NCBI GenBank assembly: GCA_021531775.1
Contig: JAFBIU010000007.1
Coordinates: 53,105 to 117,104 of the forward strand
Length of the DNA: 64,000 nucleotides
Direction of reading: 5' to 3'
Origin: Parabacteroides distasonis
GTDB taxonomy: Bacteria; Bacteroidota; Bacteroidia; Bacteroidales; Tannerellaceae
The notes beneath the pieces were generated by a model. The model made no database searches and was not told the DNA's origin. It was given only the letters and a program-made list of their open reading frames with translations. Shown one piece after another: positions 1 through 7,543 of this stretch. Position 1 is the stretch's first letter. Each line of letters starts with the position of its first letter. The position numbers were made by a program, and so were the translations under genes.

Positions 1-404
1 TTCTTGCCCATTTTCAGTTCAATGATAAAAGCAACAATCAAGCCGGCACCACCGCCCAACAATACCAAAGATCCGTAGAGTACACTCACCATTTCACGTA
101 CAAAGTAGTCGCCTTGATAATAGACAGGAGACATCTTGAAACCTATATGAATAAAGAAGGCAATCAGCAACCCCAAACCGATACCCGCCAACAGGGATCC
201 CAGTTTCAAAGCACTGAATGTAATCTTGCTACCCTTATACGAGGGTAACCCCAAGCGTCCTTCGAACGAAGACGCATCGATCTTACCATCAATCTTTTCG
301 ATAATGGCCAAACGCTCCTTGCGTCGTAAGATCAACTCAAATAAGCCATAGAGGCTGGCACAAATGATTCCAACTACCAACGGAATCGAAATAAACTCCA
401 TCAT
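1..404 (-). CDS. DUF6249-like small membrane protein (C-terminus cut by window edge)
   Basis: This reading frame is open on the minus strand from an ATG-ATG pair at 404/401 to the edge of the window, about 134 codons. It starts MMEFISIPLVVG. There is an N-terminal hydrophobic helix (about residues 3-22), a charged stretch rich in K/R/E, and two more hydrophobic helices near residues 72-90 and 108-127. The pattern resembles the small DUF6249-type membrane proteins found beside sigma factors in Bacteroidetes; the family name is a recollection and not a search result. It diverges from the ECF sigma gene at 558 and shares its intergenic region, so it may be part of the same regulatory unit. Its function is unknown. 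The stop codon lies outside the window. Confidence 0.6.
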   Translation of the reverse strand, partial: MMEFISIPLVVGIICASLYGLFELILRRKERLAIIEKIDGKIDASSFEGRLGLPSYKGSKITFSALKLGSLLAGIGLGLLIAFFIHIGFKMSPVYYQGDYFVREMVSVLYGSLVLLGGGAGLIVAFIIELKMGK

Positions 405-465
405 AATGCGTATGTTTTAAATTGTTTGATGATTCGTTTGCTGATTGGACGCAACTAGAGTCATT

Positions 466-527
466 TGGTTACAGGTTTGGGAAAGATTTTTTTTCTGCTT
501 ATTTTTGTACCTGAAAAGTTGTAACCA
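466..527 (+). promoter_or_regulatory. Promoter of the ECF sigma gene inside an inverted repeat
   Basis: A Bacteroidetes-type promoter reads TTTG at 476-479, a 20-base spacer, then TATTTTTG at 500-507, which matches TAnnTTTG. The promoter is flanked by a perfect 8-base inverted repeat: TGGTTACA at 466-473 and TGTAACCA at 520-527. The left arm lies just upstream of the -33 element and the right arm near the expected transcript start. That placement would suit a repressor or looping site, but this role is inference. Confidence 0.5.
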
Positions 528-557
528 GACGAAAGAGGATGCGTCTAAAGGGTAAAC

Positions 558-1112
558 ATGGAACTATACAGCGACACATATTACATTAGCCGGATCCAAG
601 CGGGAGATACCCGCTGCTTCGCCTGTCTCCTCGACCGTTACAGCCGACCGGTGCACGCGCTTATTTGCAAGATCGTGCATAATCGGGAGGATGCGGAAGA
701 GTTGGCCCAGGATGTGTTCGTCAAGGCTTTTGAAAATCTGTCGCGTTTCAAAGGGGATTGCAGCTTCTCGACCTGGCTCTATCGGATCGCCTACAATGCA
801 GCCATTTCGGCCATGCGCAAAACCAAGCATGAATGGTTGGCCATTGACGAGCATCTGATCGATCAGGTCTCCGAAGAGGATGCAGCTCGTCTCCTGAACC
901 AGGTAGATAATTCAGAACGGGTTCGCCTCTTGGAACAGGCATTGGCCCTATTGCCTCCGGAAGAGCGTGCCGTGATTCTGCTGTTCTACTGGCAAGGCAA
1001 ATCGGTCGAAGAGATCGCACAGATCAGTGGACTTAGCGAAGCCAATGTGAAGATACGTCTGTTTCGCATCCGCAAAAAACTATATGTACAAATCAAAAAA
1101 TGGGAGGAATGA
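558..1112 (+). CDS. ECF-type RNA polymerase sigma factor
   Basis: This is a 184-residue extracytoplasmic-function sigma factor, which directs RNA polymerase to a specific promoter set. Sigma region 2 spans about residues 22-90, with the typical DAEELAQDVFVKAF core and the FSTWLYRIAYNAA helix. Region 4 spans about residues 128-180, with the helix-turn-helix SVEEIAQISGLSEANVKIRL. Both are in the usual order and the length is normal for the class. The start ATG at 558 lies about 50 bases after a good -7 element. The next gene begins 4 bases after the stop and encodes a small two-helix membrane protein that could be its anti-sigma partner. That partnership, and the signal sensed, are inference. 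Confidence 0.93.
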   Translation: MELYSDTYYISRIQAGDTRCFACLLDRYSRPVHALICKIVHNREDAEELAQDVFVKAFENLSRFKGDCSFSTWLYRIAYNAAISAMRKTKHEWLAIDEHLIDQVSEEDAARLLNQVDNSERVRLLEQALALLPPEERAVILLFYWQGKSVEEIAQISGLSEANVKIRLFRIRKKLYVQIKKWEE

Positions 1113-1116
1113 ACAA

Positions 1117-1473
1117 ATGAATCAGCATAACGAATCCGATTGGTTAGGCCATCTTTTCCAGCAGCTGCCGGAAGAGGAGTTGCCGGTCACTTTCCGCTCC
1201 AATGTCATGGACCGGGTGATGAAAGCAGAGACCCGACGTCAGAGACGCGTCTTCTGGATGGAGATTATAGCCCTCACGCTGGCTGTTCTCTTTCTCATCG
1301 CGCTCTCTATCGTGACCCTCCTGTATGTAGATTTTCAGTTGCCCAAATGGCCGAAGGTCTCCTTAAACGGTCTGGTCTTTTACAGCTACATTGGTTTTCT
1401 GTCGCTCCTCCTCTTGGGAGCCGACCATCTGTTCCGTCGGTATTACCAATCGAAGCATCCCTCATCCCGGTAG
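1117..1473 (+). CDS. Small two-helix membrane protein, possible anti-sigma partner
   Basis: The protein has 118 residues from the ATG at 1117, which has a strong GGGAGG ribosome site just upstream. An in-frame ATG at 1084 lies inside the sigma gene and is less likely. The first 45 residues are soluble and charged, with a helix rich in M/R/K (RSNVMDRVMKAETRRQRR). Two transmembrane helices follow, near residues 47-70 and 83-103. The start is 4 bases after the sigma stop, so the two are surely co-transcribed. The cytoplasmic N-terminus with membrane anchors resembles the layout of many ECF anti-sigma factors, but I see no zinc-binding HxxxCxxC motif. Function is therefore not assigned firmly. 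Confidence 0.75.
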   Translation: MNQHNESDWLGHLFQQLPEEELPVTFRSNVMDRVMKAETRRQRRVFWMEIIALTLAVLFLIALSIVTLLYVDFQLPKWPKVSLNGLVFYSYIGFLSLLLLGADHLFRRYYQSKHPSSR

Positions 1474-1531
1474 TCACTCCTGCTGTCGCAAAAATTTTTT
1501 CCGAAATGCTACCGCGATTCTAAAATATTCG

Positions 1532-1539
1532 TACATTTG
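1532..1539 (+). promoter_or_regulatory. -7 element upstream of tRNA-Ser
   Basis: TACATTTG matches the Bacteroidetes -7 consensus TAnnTTTG and lies 26 bases before the first base of the tRNA. No clear -33 element is visible. Confidence 0.45.
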
Positions 1540-1565
1540 CAGCGTCAAAAATGACCGGTTTAGTT

Positions 1566-1652
1566 GGAAAGATGCCGGAGTGGTCGATCGGGCCGCACTC
1601 GAAATGCGGTGAACGGGTAACTGTTCCCAGGGTTCGAATCCCTGTCTTTCCG
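1566..1652 (+). tRNA. tRNA-Ser (anticodon CGA)
   Basis: The acceptor stem GGAAAGA (1566-1572) pairs with TCTTTCC (1645-1651), followed by discriminator G1652. The anticodon stem CCGCA/TGCGG encloses loop CTCGAAA, giving anticodon CGA at 1600-1602, which reads UCG. The long variable arm (about 1611-1627) is typical of class II serine tRNAs. The T arm contains GGTTCGAATCC. The 3' CCA is not encoded, as is common in this group. No integrase or repeated tRNA end lies nearby, so there is no sign that this tRNA is used as an attachment site here. Confidence 0.96.
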
Positions 1653-1661
1653 CACCTTCTT

Positions 1662-1695
1662 AAGCGAATCTCTGGATCGGGATTCGCTTTTTTTA
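1662..1695 (+). terminator. Rho-independent terminator of tRNA-Ser
   Basis: The arms AAGCGAATC (1662-1670) and GATTCGCTT (1681-1689) form a stem with a 10-base loop, followed directly by a run of T. Confidence 0.85.
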
Positions 1696-1701
1696 TAGCT
1701 G

Positions 1702-1709
1702 TATGTTTG
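1702..1709 (+). promoter_or_regulatory. -7 element upstream of the GH50-like gene
   Basis: TATGTTTG fits TAnnTTTG and lies 53 bases before the ATG at 1763, just after the tRNA terminator. The -33 element is not evident. Confidence 0.4.
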
Positions 1710-1762
1710 CATAACTGCCCAATAATGCCGAATATTGCACATTTCAAACAAATAGACATACA

Positions 1763-3715
1763 ATGAAATACACTTCAACATTCCATTGGATCCTGACATT
1801 GGCTTGTACGGGACTCCTCGCTTGCCAGACTGAAAAACCGGCTCAGGTCATCCGTTTTGACGGATCGAAAGAGATGTCCGGTCAGAAATTGGCACTTCAC
1901 ACGATCAATCCGGATCTTCCCACCAACTGGGAGGACTACCAGTACGTGGTGTTGGAATACAAGATTTCTTCGGCACAACGTTTCCAGCTGGGTTTCACGA
2001 CGCAAAGTGGCTACAACGAGTTGCGCATCATGTCATACGTACCCAATGCCTGGAACCGGTTGGCCATCCCCATCCGCTTCTTCACCTCACTGCCCGATCC
2101 TCGCATTGACTTGGCAGCCACCTACAATCAGCCTCGCTACACAGGATGGATCAATTTGGGTGGCAAACGCGGTCCCATGGTAGGTGTAGATTCGATCGGT
2201 TTCCGGATGCGACGGGCCATTGGCAATCCGACGCTGGAGATCCGTTCCGTCACCCTGTCCAAAGAGGATCCGGGAGATGCCTATCTGGAACAGACAGCCG
2301 CCATTGACTCATTCGGACAATCGAAACATATCGACTACCCGGAAAAGATCTACAGCCTGCACCAACTTCAGGAAGAGTGGCACGCTGAAGAACAGGAGAC
2401 AGTCTCGACCGAACCGTTCCACTATGCCAAGTATGGTGGTTACAAGCAGAAACAGGTGAAAGCGACCGGTTTCTTCCGAACCGAACAGATTGATGGTCGC
2501 TGGTGGTTTGTCGATCCGGAGGGGTATCTCTTCCTGTCGGTTGGTGTGGATTGTGTGCATGCCGGTGGTGGCGGAACCGTTCGCGATGTGGAGAAACGAC
2601 AAGGGATGTTTGACGCTTTGCCTCCGCAGGAATTGACAGACCGTTATGGTTCCAACGGCAAGCAGGGTAAACTGCCCTCTTTCAGCCTGTGGAATCAATA
2701 CCGACGTTTTGGAGAAGCGTTTCCGACCAAATCCAAAGAGTTGATCTTTAAACGGATGGACAAATGGGGATTGAATACCATCGGAAACTGGTCTGACATG
2801 GAAGTCATGCTGATGAACCGGAAGGCTTTCCAGGTGCCTCTCTATGGCATCCGCATGGATGGCGAGTTGATGGGATTGGCCGATGTCTATGCCAAGGATT
2901 ATGAGGAGGCTGTCGAAGCATCCATCCAAAAAACCGTTGATCCTTTGAAAGACAATCCCTGGGTGTTGGGCTACTTCATCGGTAATGAACCGGCCTGGTT
3001 AGGACAGGAGGTGCGTCTCTGTGAACTGATTCTACAAGGTAAAGAGCGTCCGATCCAACAGGCACTGCAAGCCTATCTACAAGCACATGGAGATACACCG
3101 GAAGTACGGAAACAGTTTATCTGGGAGAGTTTCGACCGTTTCTTGGAGAGTACAAACCGATTGCTGAAAAAGCATGACCCGCATCACCTCAATTTGGGTA
3201 TCCGCTTCGGTAATCCGATGGAGCTGGAGACAACCATTCTGGCCTCTTGTGGCAAGTATTTTGATGTATTGAGTTTCAACTGTTACGATCTGCGTCCCGA
3301 CCCGAAGATGATGGATTACGCGTTGGAGAAGTCCCGGCTACCGATGATCATTGGTGAGTATCACTTCGGTTCCGTCGATCGTGGACAGGCCCAATCACTG
3401 TGGCAAGTGGAGTCGCAAACGGAACGAGGAGTAGCTTACCGATATTATACCGAACAGGCTTATAGCCATCCGGGATTGATCGGAACAGCCTATTTCCAAT
3501 GGTGTGATCAGGATATGCTGGGACGTTTCGATGGAGAAAACTACAATTGTGGTCTGGTGGATGAAACAGACCGTCCCTATCCGCAGCAGGTCAAGGCGAT
3601 GATGGAGACAGCCAAACATCTGTATGACATCCATCGCGGACATACAGCACCGACAGACCGACAGCCGCGCAACGCTCGTGGACATGGAGGCGTGCCTGAT
3701 GTATGGAACGAATGA
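1763..3715 (+). CDS. Clan GH-A glycoside hydrolase lipoprotein, GH50/agarase-like
   Basis: This 650-residue surface or periplasmic hydrolase has a type II signal peptide with lipobox LLAC at residues 18-21. The N-terminal 190 residues look like a beta-sandwich carbohydrate-binding region. A TIM-barrel domain follows, from about residue 230. The likely acid/base is E409 in IGNEPAW, and the likely nucleophile is E532 in IIGEYHFGSVDRG. The GE-HFG-DRG pattern is what I know from GH50 beta-agarases, but distance from characterised enzymes cannot be judged here, so a beta-galactoside substrate is inference. An acyltransferase-3 gene follows after 39 bases, and a GH30 enzyme is encoded on the opposite strand beyond it. 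No SusC/SusD pair is adjacent. Confidence 0.65.
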   Translation: MKYTSTFHWILTLACTGLLACQTEKPAQVIRFDGSKEMSGQKLALHTINPDLPTNWEDYQYVVLEYKISSAQRFQLGFTTQSGYNELRIMSYVPNAWNRLAIPIRFFTSLPDPRIDLAATYNQPRYTGWINLGGKRGPMVGVDSIGFRMRRAIGNPTLEIRSVTLSKEDPGDAYLEQTAAIDSFGQSKHIDYPEKIYSLHQLQEEWHAEEQETVSTEPFHYAKYGGYKQKQVKATGFFRTEQIDGRWWFVDPEGYLFLSVGVDCVHAGGGGTVRDVEKRQGMFDALPPQELTDRYGSNGKQGKLPSFSLWNQYRRFGEAFPTKSKELIFKRMDKWGLNTIGNWSDMEVMLMNRKAFQVPLYGIRMDGELMGLADVYAKDYEEAVEASIQKTVDPLKDNPWVLGYFIGNEPAWLGQEVRLCELILQGKERPIQQALQAYLQAHGDTPEVRKQFIWESFDRFLESTNRLLKKHDPHHLNLGIRFGNPMELETTILASCGKYFDVLSFNCYDLRPDPKMMDYALEKSRLPMIIGEYHFGSVDRGQAQSLWQVESQTERGVAYRYYTEQAYSHPGLIGTAYFQWCDQDMLGRFDGENYNCGLVDETDRPYPQQVKAMMETAKHLYDIHRGHTAPTDRQPRNARGHGGVPDVWNE

Positions 3716-3754
3716 ATCAACTATTTTATCTAATCATAAAATAAACAACAAACA

Positions 3755-4903
3755 ATGACGATCATTTCATCGGCAGCTTTTGCAGATACAAAAGCGCATT
3801 ACGATCTACTGGACGGATTGCGAGGAGTCGCAGCCCTGATGGTAATCTGGTATCATGTCTTCGAAGGCTTTGCTTTTGCCGGAGGAGGTATGATAGAGAC
3901 GTTTAACCACGGCTATTTGGCAGTCGATTTCTTTTTCATGCTTTCGGGCTTCGTAATCAGTTATGCTTACGATGACCGATGGAAGAGGAATCTGAACATC
4001 GGACGTTTTTTCCAACGACGACTCATCCGTCTGCATCCGATGGTTTTGATGGGGGCTGCAGTGGGAGCCATCACCTTCTGCCTGCAAGGAGCCGTACAAT
4101 GGGATGGAACGGCCATCTCCTCTCCACAGATCCTGTTGGCCATCTTATGCGCCATGCTGTTCATTCCGGCTCTGCCCGGTCTGAGCTATGAGGTACGAGG
4201 TAATGGGGAGGTGTTTCCCCTGAATGGTCCCTCTTGGTCGCTCTTTTTCGAATATATCGGCAACATCTTGTATGCCCTCCTGATCCGCCGTTTTTCCAAA
4301 GGTATATTGGCCGTTTGGACACTCCTTCTGGGCATCGGCTGGTGGTTGTTTGCCTTAGGAGATCCCTCCGGTTACGGAAGTTTCGGAGTGGGCTGGACAT
4401 TCGATAGTGTAAACATGGGAGGTGGTCTGTTGCGGATGCTGTTCCCCTTCTCTTTGGGAATGCTCCTCTCCCGCCATTTCAAACCCATCGCCATCCGGGG
4501 TGCATTCTGGTGGTGTAGTTTGGCTTTGGTCTTGCTGTTTGCTGTCCCCTATGTCGAAGGCAGTTCACCCGTTTGTCTGAACGGCATCTTCGAGGGGCTG
4601 TGTGTCACAATCCTATTCCCCCTGATCGTGTGGATAGGTGCATCAGGTACCACCACAGACATACGTTCTTCGCAAGTATGCAAATTCTTGGGCGACATCT
4701 CCTACCCAGTCTATATGATTCATTATCCCTTCATGTATCTGTTCTATGCCTGGATGATTGATGAGCAGATTTATACGCTGGGAGAAACATGGCCCATCGT
4801 TCTCTGCCTGTATGTCGGATGCATCTTGTTTGCTTACCTCTGTCTGAAATGGTATGATGAACCACTTCGCAAATGGTTGGCCAAACACTGGCTCTCCAAC
4901 TAA
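3755..4903 (+). CDS. Acyltransferase 3 (OafA/YrhL type) membrane protein
   Basis: The protein has 382 residues with about ten hydrophobic helices and belongs to the acyltransferase-3 family, which transfers acetyl or similar groups to sugars on the outer side of the inner membrane. The family's N-terminal signature LLDGLRGVAALMVIWYH is present; its histidine, about residue 28, is the conserved catalytic-site residue. FFFMLSGFVISYAY follows, and a late conserved stretch reads ISYPVYMIHYPF. It lies 39 bases behind the GH50-like gene, so co-transcription is likely. The substrate is unknown. It could act on exopolysaccharide or a cell-envelope glycan. Confidence 0.88.
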   Translation: MTIISSAAFADTKAHYDLLDGLRGVAALMVIWYHVFEGFAFAGGGMIETFNHGYLAVDFFFMLSGFVISYAYDDRWKRNLNIGRFFQRRLIRLHPMVLMGAAVGAITFCLQGAVQWDGTAISSPQILLAILCAMLFIPALPGLSYEVRGNGEVFPLNGPSWSLFFEYIGNILYALLIRRFSKGILAVWTLLLGIGWWLFALGDPSGYGSFGVGWTFDSVNMGGGLLRMLFPFSLGMLLSRHFKPIAIRGAFWWCSLALVLLFAVPYVEGSSPVCLNGIFEGLCVTILFPLIVWIGASGTTTDIRSSQVCKFLGDISYPVYMIHYPFMYLFYAWMIDEQIYTLGETWPIVLCLYVGCILFAYLCLKWYDEPLRKWLAKHWLSN

Positions 4904-4907
4904 AAGA

Positions 4908-4938
4908 AAAAGGGCGGACTTTCATCCGCCCTTTTTTT
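4908..4938. terminator. Bidirectional terminator between convergent genes
   Basis: GGGCGGA (4912-4918) and TCCGCCC (4925-4931) form a 7-bp GC stem with a 6-base loop. A run of A precedes it and a run of T follows, so it can end both the acyltransferase transcript and the convergent GH30 transcript. Confidence 0.9.
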
Positions 4939-4950
4939 AAGTACTCCATC

Positions 4951-6372
4951 TTATTTCAAAGAGATCACGAAAGTCGTAATAGAACGCCCTGGACTGGTAT
5001 AGACCAAATGCTTATTGGAAATCGGGCAATCCGGGAAAGAGTGGCAATCTTCCGTGGCACTGGTGCGCCAGTTGGAAACAGCCACTGGATCAGCCGAGAA
5101 ACGGCTCAAATCGATGTCAAACAAACGATCTTCCGATTCCGTATTCAGCAGGGCCACGACCAACTGGTCTCCAGCCGGTGATATGGCAGCCAAGGTGTGT
5201 GCATTGCCCGATTCGATGAAGGTATAGCCTTGGCGGAAGAAGCGAGTCACCTGCATTCGAACATACAGATTCTTATTGAAATGGTACTCCCCTGTCCGGA
5301 AGTTGCCCCGGATCACGCACCACTCATCGTTGTTCTCCTCCACCAACTGCCAGTCCAACCAGGCTTGCGGACGCATGATACGCATATCGTCAAACAACTT
5401 CTGAGCCAAACGCAAGTTGCTGTCCAATCCTTTGCCACCACCACTGGGACCTGTCTCTGACTGCCAGAAGGGTTTACCGGAACGGCGAATCATCTCACGA
5501 ACCTCAACACGTTGTTCATCCGTAGCCGAGTAGGTGTGCGTATTAAGCTGACCCACTAAGGGCCATACATCGCCCGCCTGCTCATAGACCTGCTGCACCT
5601 TCAGGAACTGCTCGAGATTGGTCTCATCCGAGGCTGAGAGAACCGTCTTCAATCCCGATGCCTTCAACTTGGGTTGTAACATCCGAAGAATCTGAATCTG
5701 GGTAGCCGGTTCAAAGTGGCAACCCTCCTGGCTTCCCTCGGCATACCAGTAATTGGAATAGGACTCGTTGAACGGTTCCAGTGTCTTGAACTCCAATTGA
5801 TAGGCCTGTTTGTAGTGCTTGCACACCTCCACTAAATAGTCGCAAAACGCCTCGTGGTATTCCGGTTTCAGATTGTCTTTCAGAGGATCCTGATGACCAG
5901 CAGCACACCCGCTGACCGTCATCCAATAGGGAGCTGAATTGGAGAAGGCCTCAAAGATGGCATCTGGTCGTTTGTCCCGAATCTTCAGCAAGATGGTTCG
6001 TTGAGCCTGGTCTGCTGTCCAATCACAGGGGGCGGTCGGAGAGGCTTTGAATCCCTCCATTTCGGCCCGCTTGCCTTTACCCTTTACCATGTGTCCATCG
6101 GCATGGGCTGGATCGTCACCACCACCAATGTTGTAGCGGAAGATATTCATGTTCAAACCATCGGGCGACGTGATGAGATCGACAATCCGATCCACATCCT
6201 TCTCAGCCCAATTTCCTACCTGAGCTGCCCACCAGCAAAGGGAGGCACCCCAACCTTCCAACTGTTGATAACGTACAGTCGGATCGACCTGTGCTGTTTC
6301 CGGCCGGGGAGCCGTCTGTGCAGCCAGCGTCCATGTGCAAAGAGCCAGCAGGCTCATCCATACTTTTTTCAT
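4951..6372 (-). CDS. GH30 family glycoside hydrolase, endo-beta-1,6-galactanase-like
   Basis: This 473-residue secreted hydrolase starts with a signal peptide (MKKVWMSLLALCTWTLAAQ). The GH30 start motif QLEGWGASLCWWA is at about residues 37-49. The acid/base is probably E203 in LEPFNE, and the nucleophile is E306 in WQSETGPSGGG. The SNSAPYWMT stretch at about residues 144-152 is also typical. A beta-sandwich that packs on the barrel forms the last 80 or so residues. The motif set is closest to what I know of the beta-1,6-galactanase subgroup of GH30; the exact substrate is inference. It begins 15 bases after mnmA, so it probably shares the mnmA transcript, an odd partner for a secreted sugar hydrolase. 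Confidence 0.8.
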   Translation of the reverse strand: MKKVWMSLLALCTWTLAAQTAPRPETAQVDPTVRYQQLEGWGASLCWWAAQVGNWAEKDVDRIVDLITSPDGLNMNIFRYNIGGGDDPAHADGHMVKGKGKRAEMEGFKASPTAPCDWTADQAQRTILLKIRDKRPDAIFEAFSNSAPYWMTVSGCAAGHQDPLKDNLKPEYHEAFCDYLVEVCKHYKQAYQLEFKTLEPFNESYSNYWYAEGSQEGCHFEPATQIQILRMLQPKLKASGLKTVLSASDETNLEQFLKVQQVYEQAGDVWPLVGQLNTHTYSATDEQRVEVREMIRRSGKPFWQSETGPSGGGKGLDSNLRLAQKLFDDMRIMRPQAWLDWQLVEENNDEWCVIRGNFRTGEYHFNKNLYVRMQVTRFFRQGYTFIESGNAHTLAAISPAGDQLVVALLNTESEDRLFDIDLSRFSADPVAVSNWRTSATEDCHSFPDCPISNKHLVYTSPGRSITTFVISLK

Positions 6373-6387
6373 GATATACTTCGTTTT

Positions 6388-7464
6388 TTATTTATTCTCA
6401 TCAATGATCATACCACTACCTAAACAGAGGTGATGCTCCTTATCGTACACAACGCCATATTGTCCCGGGGCTATGCCCTGGATCTTATCGTCCGACTCAA
6501 TCCGATAGAGGTCTCCAATCCGGCGGATGCGTCCATGGGTAAACTCGGGCGTATGACGAATCTTGAAGGTGATCTCCTTCTCATCCTCAAAGGCTCCCCA
6601 AGGATCTTCCGTGATGAAATCGAATCCCTGCATGTTGATGATCTTGCCATATTGCGTCTCCGGATCATAACCGTTCGAGACATAGATGATATTGCGTCGG
6701 ATGTCTTTCTGAATCACAAACCAAGGGCCACCACTCAGACCCAATCCCTTGCGTTGTCCGATCGTATGGAACCAATAGCCATTGTGCTTGCCCAACACCT
6801 TGCCTGTCTCCAATTCGACAATCTTACCCGGACGACGACCTAAATAGCGCTCGATGAAATCGTTGTAATTGATCTTTCCCAAGAAGCAGATGCCTTGACT
6901 GTCTTTCCGTTTGGCACTCGGTAACCGTTGCTCTTCCGCAATGGCACGTACTTCGCTCTTCATCAGATGACCAATGGGGAACATCAGTTTCTGGATCTGC
7001 AAACGGGTGATCTGTCCCAAGAAATCGGTTTGGTCCTTGACCGGATCCTTGGCCGTTGAAAGCCATACCTTCCCGTCGATCTCTGTCGTTGTAGCATAAT
7101 GACCGGTCGCGATCTTGTCAAAATCCTTTCCCCACTTTTCTTCGAAACAGCCAAACTTGATGAACTTGTTGCACATCATGTCCGGGTTGGGTGTCAGTCC
7201 CCGTTTGACCGACTGGATGGTGTAGCTGACCACCTTATCCCAGTATTCGTCATGCAACGAGACCTGTTCGAAACGACACCCATATTTCTTGGCGATATAG
7301 GATGTGATCTCAATGTCCTCTTCGGCCGGGCAATCGATGTAACCATCCTTATCCTCCATGCCAATGCGGATATAGAAAATGGTCGGATCGTAACCGGCCT
7401 CCTTCAACTTATAAACCACTACGGAGCTGTCAACGCCTCCGGATACCAATGCTGCTATTTCCAT
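6388..7464 (-). CDS. mnmA: tRNA-specific 2-thiouridylase MnmA
   Basis: MnmA puts sulfur on U34 of tRNAs for Lys, Glu and Gln in the cytoplasm. The 358-residue length is normal. The ATP-binding PP-loop SGGVDSS is at residues 8-14. The two catalytic cysteines are C98 in [15 protein letters not shown] and C193 in [12 protein letters not shown]. The GQRKGLG motif of the middle domain is also present. The start ATG at 7464 is only 10 bases from a symmetric promoter element shared with the divergent DPP III gene, so the transcript leader is short. GH30 follows 15 bases behind its stop codon. Confidence 0.97.
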   Translation of the reverse strand: MEIAALVSGGVDSSVVVYKLKEAGYDPTIFYIRIGMEDKDGYIDCPAEEDIEITSYIAKKYGCRFEQVSLHDEYWDKVVSYTIQSVKRGLTPNPDMMCNKFIKFGCFEEKWGKDFDKIATGHYATTTEIDGKVWLSTAKDPVKDQTDFLGQITRLQIQKLMFPIGHLMKSEVRAIAEEQRLPSAKRKDSQGICFLGKINYNDFIERYLGRRPGKIVELETGKVLGKHNGYWFHTIGQRKGLGLSGGPWFVIQKDIRRNIIYVSNGYDPETQYGKIINMQGFDFITEDPWGAFEDEKEITFKIRHTPEFTHGRIRRIGDLYRIESDDKIQGIAPGQYGVVYDKEHHLCLGSGMIIDENK

Positions 7465-7473
7465 AAATATCGT

Positions 7474-7492
7474 TATATTTGCAGCAAATATA
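7474..7492. promoter_or_regulatory. Symmetric bidirectional promoter between mnmA and DPP III
   Basis: The perfect palindrome TATATTTGCAGCAAATATA (9-1-9) contains a TATATTTG -7 element on each strand: 7474-7481 for the plus strand and 7485-7492 for the minus strand. The two elements face each other across three bases. Polymerase bound for one direction would therefore occlude the other. The -33 elements are not clear on either side. Confidence 0.6.
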
Positions 7493-7543
7493 TAATGTAT
7501 CGTTCAGAATTCATAAATCAAACATCATAAATCTTCCATTTTC

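Noticed and set aside
1566..1695. tRNA-Ser as an integration site
   Set aside because: No integrase, no repeat of the tRNA end in view, and the following genes look chromosomal.
2309..2929. 206-residue minus-strand frame
   Set aside because: Antisense to the middle of the GH50-like gene, which has intact motifs on both sides.
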